Shown piece after piece: positions 6,298 to 10,284 of a DNA stretch of 10,284 nt (positions are counted from its first letter, which is position 1; every line of letters begins with the position of its first letter). The notes under the pieces are model-generated. The model was not told the DNA's origin. It searched no databases and was given only the letters and a program-made list of their open reading frames with translations. Source of the stretch: DASYRM01 sp035646375 (lineage in GTDB: Bacteria > Acidobacteriota > Vicinamibacteria > Vicinamibacterales > UBA2999); the NCBI GenBank assembly GCA_035646375.1, contig DASRPM010000152.1, forward strand, positions 1-10,284, written 5' to 3'. A program made the position numbers and the translations under genes.

Positions 6298-6780
6298 ATG
6301 ACACGCACCAAGATTTTCACGCACCTGTGGTACGCGAAGGACGCCGATCACGCGGCGAGCTTCTACGCGTCGATCTTTCCCGACTCGCGGGTGGAACGCG
6401 TCTGGACGCTGCCCACCGAATCGCCGAGCGGCCCCGCGGGCGCGGTGAAGATCGTGGACTTCGTGCTCTTCGGCCAGCGCTTTCAGGCGATGACCGCGGG
6501 CCCGCACCACGACTTCAACGACGCGATCTCCATCGTCGTCTCGTGCGACGACCAGGCCGAGCTCGATCGCTACTGGAACAAGCTGCTCGAGGGGGGTGGC
6601 CAGCCGCAGGCCTGCGGCTGGCTGATCGACCGCTACGGCGTCCGCTGGCAGGTCGTGCCGGCGCGGCTCGACGAGCTGATGATGGACACCGACCTGGTGC
6701 GCGCCAAGCGGGTGGCGGATGCGCTGTTGAAGATGGTGAAGCTCGACATCGCCGCGCTGGAACAGGCCTCTCAGGGGTAG
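6298..6780 (+). CDS. VOC family protein, PhnB-like (3-demethylubiquinone-9 3-methyltransferase-like fold)
   Basis: The 160-residue cytoplasmic protein begins TRTKIFTHLWYAKDADHAASFYASIFPDS, the usual opening of the PhnB-like VOC group, and it has its normal length. Other marks are VDFVLFGQRFQAMTAGP (53-69), the acidic AISIVVSCDD strand (76-85), YWNKLLEGG (92-100), CGWLIDRYGVRWQVVP (106-121) and the C-terminal helix RAKRVADALLKMVKLDIAAL (135-154). The old methyltransferase-like name is a fold label, not an activity. Substrate and metal use are unknown. GGAG at 6288-6291 with a 6-nt spacer fixes the ATG. Pairing with a DHFR-fold gene is a common arrangement of small stress or modification genes in soil bacteria (recollection, not tested here). 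Confidence 0.93.
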   Translation: MTRTKIFTHLWYAKDADHAASFYASIFPDSRVERVWTLPTESPSGPAGAVKIVDFVLFGQRFQAMTAGPHHDFNDAISIVVSCDDQAELDRYWNKLLEGGGQPQACGWLIDRYGVRWQVVPARLDELMMDTDLVRAKRVADALLKMVKLDIAALEQASQG

Positions 6781-6846
6781 GCCCCCTTCACCCTCCGGCT
6801 CGGGACCGCGGTTTGCATCCCATGGTTGTGCGGCGCGACCACCGCC

Positions 6847-6859
6847 GTCGTTTAACGAC
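6847..6859. promoter_or_regulatory. Short palindrome just before a possible start codon
   Basis: GTCGTT (6847-6852), T, AACGAC (6854-6859) is a perfect 6-bp inverted repeat ending 2 nt before ATG 6862. It could be an operator or chance. There is no further support. Confidence 0.25.
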
Positions 6860-6861
6860 AT

Positions 6862-7314
6862 ATGGGCCGGCGGATTACCGCCGGCGGTCGCCGATCCCGG
6901 AGGTTTGTGGTGCTCCTTCTCCCCATTGCTCTCGGCACGGTCCTCGCCGCCGCGCTCGCCGCCCCGTTGCTGATCGATCTCACGGTGTTCGCCCGGGCAA
7001 CCGCCGGGCACGACGGGACCGCCGTCGTCGGCGGTACCGTGACATGTTCGGCCGAGACGCTCGTCAGCCTCGAAGGCGTGGTGGTCGAAGCCCTCAACCG
7101 TTCCAACGTCGCCGTTGGCACCTTTGCGACCGAAGTGCTGTGCGGTACCACCGCCACGCTGTGGAGTGTGACGGTGACCTCGGACAGCGGCGTGCCGTTC
7201 AGGCCGGGATCCGCGACGGCCGATGTGGTCGCGACCGGCTTCGACCCGGAATCCGGCACCTTCTCAGGGGTTCAGGGCCTCGCGCTTGTGCGTCTGACGC
7301 GGTCGCGGCGTTGA
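6862..7314 (+). CDS. Small secreted or membrane-anchored protein, beta-rich, unknown function
   Basis: The 150-residue reading from ATG 6862 has an arginine-rich N terminus (GRRITAGGRRSRRF), a hydrophobic segment at about 16-42, and a beta-rich domain with two cysteines (C62 in GTVTCSAE, C94 in EVLCGTT) that could form a disulfide. W101 and FRPGSATADVVATGF (113-127) follow. The pattern looks like small Ig-like exported domains of unknown function. I do not recognise a named family with certainty. The start is uncertain: GTG 6910 (residue 17) has GGAGG at 6899-6903 at ideal spacing, while ATG 6862 has no ribosome-binding site but gives the signal its positive N-region. A perfect hairpin at 6866-6885 would lie in the leader if the GTG is right. 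The gene converges on the next one with 12 bp between stops. Confidence 0.7.
   Translation: MGRRITAGGRRSRRFVVLLLPIALGTVLAAALAAPLLIDLTVFARATAGHDGTAVVGGTVTCSAETLVSLEGVVVEALNRSNVAVGTFATEVLCGTTATLWSVTVTSDSGVPFRPGSATADVVATGFDPESGTFSGVQGLALVRLTRSRR
6866..6885 (+). repeat. GC-rich perfect hairpin in the leader or first codons
   Basis: GCCGGCGG (6866-6873), ATTA loop, CCGCCGGC (6878-6885): an 8-bp perfect stem. It lies 13 nt before a GGAGG Shine-Dalgarno. It has no T-run, so an intrinsic terminator is unlikely. It may shape translation of the downstream gene if that gene starts at GTG 6910. Confidence 0.4.
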
Positions 7315-7326
7315 CCCCCGGCGCGG

Positions 7327-7887
7327 TCACGAGCCGAACGTGAGCGACGCACGCACGCCTTTGCGACCCGGCGTCAGGATCGGGCGCAGGGTCACCCTCG
7401 ACGACGTGCCGCGCCGCGCGTAGATCGCCTGTTCGCTCGAATGCATGGCGTCGAGCCCGGCGCCCGCGCCCGCGCCAATCGCGCCATAGACGAGCCCGAG
7501 AATGGGAATCAGCGCCACGCCTCCATCGTCGTACTCGCGGACGATCGCGATGCCGCCCAGCACGCCCAGGCCGGCCCCGACCGCGAACCCCCACTTCGCG
7601 CCGTTGGCAATCGAGTCGGGGCGACGCTGATAGATAGACGCGATGTCACTCTCGAGAAACGTCCGGCGGACTCCCGAGACCTGCAGGGCCAGCGACGAGG
7701 CCGACAGCTCGGCGATGGAGCCCCGGATCACCTGGCCGGTCTTGTCGGTGACGCGCAGCGTGTCGCCTGGTTTGACGAGCACCCGGAGCTGATCGAACGA
7801 GCCGGCCAGCTCTTGGGCCTGGCCCGGGGTGGCGAACGATACGAGCAACAGGACGAGCGAGACGACGCGCGAGGCAAGAGGCTGCAT
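7327..7887 (-). CDS. Exported glycine-zipper protein of unknown function
   Basis: The 186-residue protein has a clear signal peptide (hydrophobic 8-20, likely cut after PGQA at about 24). Next comes a small beta domain with KPGDTLRVTDKTGQVIRGSI (39-58) and SLALQVSG (65-72), like short SH3-like or regulatory modules that open many acidobacterial exported proteins. Two glycine-rich hydrophobic segments follow, at about 96-116 and 123-146 (GAKWGFAVGAGLGVLGG and GLVYGAIGAGAGAG). Glycine zippers of this type pack in the outer or inner membrane. The C terminus is short, ends RASLTFGS and might be a beta strand. No enzymatic motif is seen. The gene stands alone after a 132-nt intergenic region with operator-like and heptamer repeats. 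No strong ribosome-binding site precedes the ATG. Confidence 0.78.
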   Translation of the reverse strand: MQPLASRVVSLVLLLVSFATPGQAQELAGSFDQLRVLVKPGDTLRVTDKTGQVIRGSIAELSASSLALQVSGVRRTFLESDIASIYQRRPDSIANGAKWGFAVGAGLGVLGGIAIVREYDDGGVALIPILGLVYGAIGAGAGAGLDAMHSSEQAIYARRGTSSRVTLRPILTPGRKGVRASLTFGS

Positions 7888-7915
7888 ACCCGCAGCCTAC
7901 GGGGCGCGCGCGCGT

Positions 7916-7948
7916 GAAGTCTTGATGGAACCCTGAAGAATCCTGAAA
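7916..7948 (-). promoter_or_regulatory. Tandem TTCAGGRTTC repeats, possible response-regulator operator
   Basis: Read on the minus strand, TTCAGGATTC (7947-7938) is directly followed by TTCAGGGTTC (7937-7928), then by the weaker TCAAGACTTC (7925-7916). Direct repeats with a pitch near one helical turn, 30-60 nt upstream of the start at 7887, are the layout used by OmpR/PhoB-type regulators. The regulator is unknown, and this rests on arrangement alone. Confidence 0.35.
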
Positions 7949-8027
7949 GCCTCTCGCCTCTTGCCTTTGGCCTCTAGCCCAGAGGCTAAAGGCTAAGGCT
8001 GAAGGCCAGAGGCTAAAGGCTAAAGGC
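7949..8027. repeat. Inverted array of GCCTNTN heptamers
   Basis: Four head-to-tail units (GCCTCTC, GCCTCTT, GCCTTTG, GCCTCTA; 7949-7976) meet seven units in inverse orientation (AGAGGC, TAAAGGC, TAAGGC, TGAAGGC, CAGAGGC, TAAAGGC, TAAAGGC; 7981-8027) across GCCC. The centre can fold: GCCTTT (7963-7968) with AAAGGC (7988-7993), and GCCTCT (7970-7975) with AGAGGC (7981-7986), over a 5-nt loop. The right end overlaps the last codons and TAG stop of the DUF1552 gene. There is no T-run, so an intrinsic terminator role is uncertain. Confidence 0.75.
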
Positions 8028-9345
8028 TCAGCTTGCCGGTGCTATGGCCGATCTTCTCGACGTCGGCGCCCGCGAGATCCGCCATCGACAGGAGCAGGTT
8101 GGCCGTCGGCGGCTTGTTCTCCGCCACGATGTGGCGGTTGCCCTTCAACTTGCCGTTGGCGCCGCCCATCAGCAGCACCGGCGGGTTGTTGCGGTCGTGG
8201 GCGTTGCCGTTGCCCATGCCGCTGCCGAAGTAGAGCAGCGACCGGTCGAGCAGCGTGCCGTCGCCGTCCTTCGTCTCCTGCAGCTTGCCCACGAACTCGG
8301 CCAGCTTGCTGACGTGATACGTCGTCAGCTTGACGTACTTGGCGATGCCCTCCGGCGTGTCGCCGTGGTGCGACACGGGGTGGTGCGGCTCGGGGATGCC
8401 GATGTGCGCGTAGCTGCGGCCGCTGCCCTCGTGCGCCACCATGAACGTGAAGACGCGCGAGATGTCGGCCTGGAAGGCCAGCAGCATCAGGTCGTAGGTC
8501 ACGGTCAGGTGGTCGTCGATGTTGTCCGGCAGGCCGAGCGGCGCCACCGCGCCTTCCGGCGTCGCCGCCGCGCGCGTCTCCATGCGCTCGATCTGCTTCT
8601 CGACGTCGCGGATGTTGGTCATGTACTCGTCGAGGATGGCGTTGTCGGCCGCGCCGAGGCTCCGGCGCATGCGGCTCGCTTCCTCGGCCACCGAGTCCAG
8701 CAGGCTCTGCTTGCGGCGCATGTTCGCCATGCGCTTCTTGGTCGATCCGGTCTCGCCGAACATCCGCTCGAAGGTCACGCGCGGGTTGACGGCGACCGGC
8801 AGCGGGCTCGTGTCGTCGCGCCACGAGATGGCGTTGAAGAACACGCACGGGTAGCCGTCGCACGCGCCGGCCGACGTGCCCATGTCCTCGGTGCCCACCT
8901 CGAGCGAGCGCAGCGGCGTGTCGCCGGCGATCGCGTCCGCGATGTGCTGGTCGATCGACTTCTTCGACTGCACGACGAACTTCGCCATCTCGGTGACCGG
9001 CCCGGTGCCGTTCAGCCACGCCGCGCTGGCGCCCATGTGCACGCCGCCCATGTCGGGATTGCCGTCGGGCGCCTTCATGCCGCTGACGGTCACCAAGTGG
9101 CTGCGGAACGCCTCGAGCGGCTGCATGACGGGCTTGAACTCGAAGGCGCTGCCGGCCGCGTCCGGATGCCACTGCTGCGGGAAGATGCCGTTCGGGATGT
9201 AGATGGCCCCGAAGCGCATCGGCCGCGCCTTGGCCTGCGCCGAGAGCGCCGGGATCATGGCGTCGAGGAAGGGCATCGCCATCACCGTGCCCAGGGCACC
9301 GCGAAGGAACGTCCGCCGCGGAAGGTGCTTCTTGGTGACAATCAT
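8020..9345 (-). CDS. Tat-exported DUF1552 family protein
   Basis: The 441-residue protein begins with a twin-arginine signal (PRRTFLRG, R10-R11, then a hydrophobic stretch to about residue 35), so it is exported folded. The body has DUF1552 hallmarks: FGAIYIPNGIFPQQW (45-59), a VTVSGM block, GGVHMGASAAWLNG (99-112), CDGYPCVFFNAISW and the C-terminal LLYFGSGMGNGNAHDRNNPP (370-389). The family occurs in Planctomycetes, Acidobacteriota and myxobacteria, nearly always beside a DUF1592/DUF1588/DUF1585 haem-type gene, as here. Its activity is unknown. Any link to the related-looking DUF1501 (sulfatase-like) proteins is a guess. GGGAG at 9357-9353 lies 7 nt before the ATG and fixes the start. A REP-like hairpin sits immediately upstream of that site. 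The stop codon and last two codons lie in the GCCTTTA heptamer array. Confidence 0.93.
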   Translation of the reverse strand: MIVTKKHLPRRTFLRGALGTVMAMPFLDAMIPALSAQAKARPMRFGAIYIPNGIFPQQWHPDAAGSAFEFKPVMQPLEAFRSHLVTVSGMKAPDGNPDMGGVHMGASAAWLNGTGPVTEMAKFVVQSKKSIDQHIADAIAGDTPLRSLEVGTEDMGTSAGACDGYPCVFFNAISWRDDTSPLPVAVNPRVTFERMFGETGSTKKRMANMRRKQSLLDSVAEEASRMRRSLGAADNAILDEYMTNIRDVEKQIERMETRAAATPEGAVAPLGLPDNIDDHLTVTYDLMLLAFQADISRVFTFMVAHEGSGRSYAHIGIPEPHHPVSHHGDTPEGIAKYVKLTTYHVSKLAEFVGKLQETKDGDGTLLDRSLLYFGSGMGNGNAHDRNNPPVLLMGGANGKLKGNRHIVAENKPPTANLLLSMADLAGADVEKIGHSTGKLSL

Positions 9346-9356
9346 CCGACTGCTCC

Positions 9357-9382
9357 CGGCAGGCCTGAAGGCCTGCAGCTAC
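9357..9382 (-). repeat. REP-like GTAG hairpin, copy 3
   Basis: On the minus strand GTAG (9382-9379), CT, GCAGGCCT (9376-9369), TC, AGGCCTGC (9366-9359). Compared with copy 1, a G-to-A change in the left arm is balanced by C-to-T in the right arm. It has the same architecture and lies in the same sense as the flanking genes. The Shine-Dalgarno GGGAG of the DUF1552 gene begins 1 nt after the hairpin. Confidence 0.75.
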
Positions 9383-9391
9383 GAATCTGCT

Positions 9392-10284
9392 TCACCGCTG
9401 GGCGCTGGTGGTCACTGGCGCGGCGGCGTCCCTCAGGGTCGTCCGCATCTGAAATGGCACGCTACGCACGATGCCGAGCACGATTGACTGCATGGCATAG
9501 TTCTGCGCAGCCGAGTTCTTCACGATGCTGCGCACCACGGGCATGTCCACCGGCTCGAGGCCGCGGCCCAGCGCGTAAATCAGCATCTTTTCGGTAATCG
9601 TCCCGGCGAACACGTCGGGCCGGGCCAGCAGCGCCTTGCGCAGCGCCAGCGGGCTGTCCACCTTGCTGCCGTCCGAGAGCACTCCGGCCGCGTCGATCGT
9701 CAGCCCCTCGCGGGTGGCCGTCCGCCACTGGCCGACGGCGTCGAAGTTCTCGAGCGCGAACCCCACCGGATCGATATTGCGGTGGCACGCGGCGCACACC
9801 GGGTTGGCGCGGTGGCGTTCGAGCTGTTCCCGCACGGTGGACGGCTTGTCCTTGTGCGCGCTCTCCGCCAGGTCCGGCACCACGGCGGGCGGCGGCAGCG
9901 GCGGCGTGTTCAGCAGGTTCGAGATGATGTACTTGCCGCGCAGCACCGGCGACGTGCGGTTGGCCACCGACGTCATCGAGAGGAGGCTCCCGTGCCCCAG
10001 GATGCCGCGCCGGTTCGGATCGGTCACCGGCACGCGGCGGAAGCGCGAACCGTAGATGCCTGCGATGCCGTAGTGCCTCGCGAGCCGCTCGTTCACGAAC
10101 GTGTAGTCGGCGTCGAGCAGCGTCAGCGCCGAGCGGTTCTCCCGCAGGATGCTGGCAAAGAGCAGCTCGGTCTCGCGGCGCATCGCCTGCCGCACGTTGT
10201 CGTCGAAGTCCGGAAAGAGCAGGACGTCGGGCGTCACCTTGTCCAGGTTCCGCAGCTGGAGCCACTGGCCCGTGAAGGCCGACA
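9392..10284 (-). CDS. DUF1592/DUF1588/DUF1585 haem-type protein, C-terminal part (partial)
   Basis: The frame is open to the window edge, so the N terminus lies outside; about 296 residues are visible. The end of DUF1592 is seen in GQWLQLRNLDKVTPD and RQAMRRETELLFASI. DUF1588 follows with RRGILGHGSLLSMTSVANRTSPVLRGK, LLNTPPLPPP and the haem motif CAACHRNIDPVGFALENFD. DUF1585 follows with DGSKVDSPLALRKALL, MLIYALGRGLEPVD and PFQMRTT. In full-length relatives a further N-terminal cytochrome c module (PSCyt1 or DUF1587) precedes these domains, and the proteins are exported. CxxCH indicates covalent haem. The DUF1552 gene follows after 46 nt, and the two form the usual pair, probably co-transcribed. 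A GTG at 10237 is an internal codon, not the start. Confidence 0.92.
   Translation of the reverse strand, partial: SAFTGQWLQLRNLDKVTPDVLLFPDFDDNVRQAMRRETELLFASILRENRSALTLLDADYTFVNERLARHYGIAGIYGSRFRRVPVTDPNRRGILGHGSLLSMTSVANRTSPVLRGKYIISNLLNTPPLPPPAVVPDLAESAHKDKPSTVREQLERHRANPVCAACHRNIDPVGFALENFDAVGQWRTATREGLTIDAAGVLSDGSKVDSPLALRKALLARPDVFAGTITEKMLIYALGRGLEPVDMPVVRSIVKNSAAQNYAMQSIVLGIVRSVPFQMRTTLRDAAAPVTTSAQR

Noticed and set aside
5449..7011. Open frame on the minus strand (520 residues) spanning the DHFR-fold and VOC genes
   Set aside because: It runs opposite two conserved genes and through the intergenic REP repeats, and its sequence shows no family features.
7963..7993. Central hairpin of the heptamer array considered as an intrinsic terminator
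   Set aside because: No T-run follows on either strand. Termination here is possible but not supported by sequence.
7949..8027. Heptamer array considered as a CRISPR array
   Set aside because: The units are 7 nt without spacers and change orientation in the middle, and no cas gene is present.
8044..9597. Long open frame on the plus strand (517 residues) opposite DUF1552
   Set aside because: It is a shadow of the well-supported DUF1552 and DUF1592-type genes, has low-complexity Arg/Val/His composition, and has no ribosome-binding site or motif.
9392..10237. GTG at 10237 as the start of the DUF1592-type gene
   Set aside because: The frame continues upstream to the window edge with family residues (GQWLQLRNL), so the gene is partial and the GTG is internal.

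Overview
The window is GC-rich bacterial chromosomal DNA with no rRNA, tRNA, CRISPR array or insertion sequence. It suggests a soil or sediment Acidobacteriota, most likely the Vicinamibacteria (subdivision 6) type. The grounds are a DUF1592/DUF1588/DUF1585 cytochrome-like gene next to a Tat-exported DUF1552 gene, several secreted proteins of the 'DGxPDLxGxW ... GRWEGxTLVVET' kind, a planctomycete-type cytochrome module, and TAGAAT promoter elements very close to start codons. The lineage is inferred, not proven.

Layout. (1) Positions 6-3148, minus strand: an exported protein joining a haem-binding CxxCH module, ankyrin repeats, a second CxxCH and a squalene-cyclase-like repeat domain. It is translationally coupled (ATGA overlap) to an exported metallo-beta-lactamase-fold protein that has lost two zinc-ligand histidines. 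(2) 3149-3219: a compact divergent promoter region. (3) 3220-5561: two paralogous secreted proteins of unknown function, on opposite strands, with a DUF4345 membrane protein between them. (4) 5562-6780, plus strand: a dihydrofolate-reductase-fold (RibD C-terminal-like) protein and a PhnB-type VOC protein, separated by two tandem GTAG-hairpin repeats. (5) 6862-7887: two small convergent secreted or membrane-associated proteins of unknown function. (6) 7888-8027: tandem operator-like 10-mers followed by an inverted array of GCCTNTN heptamers. (7) 8020-10284, minus strand: DUF1552 and the C-terminal part of a DUF1592-type cytochrome-like protein, separated by a third copy of the GTAG hairpin.

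Most of the gene content is exported: seven of ten genes carry a Sec- or Tat-like N terminus or a cell-envelope signature. The main non-coding signal is a REP-like family, GTAG + 2 nt + 8-nt inverted arms, in three copies whose stem changes are compensatory. One copy supplies the stop codon of the upstream gene, and two abut the Shine-Dalgarno sequence of the downstream gene. The heptamer array is a second repeat type, and it supplies the end of the DUF1552 reading frame. The most system-like protein pair is the coupled haem/ankyrin/toroid protein and altered-site MBL protein at 6-3148. No gene-free stretch exceeds about 130 bases.
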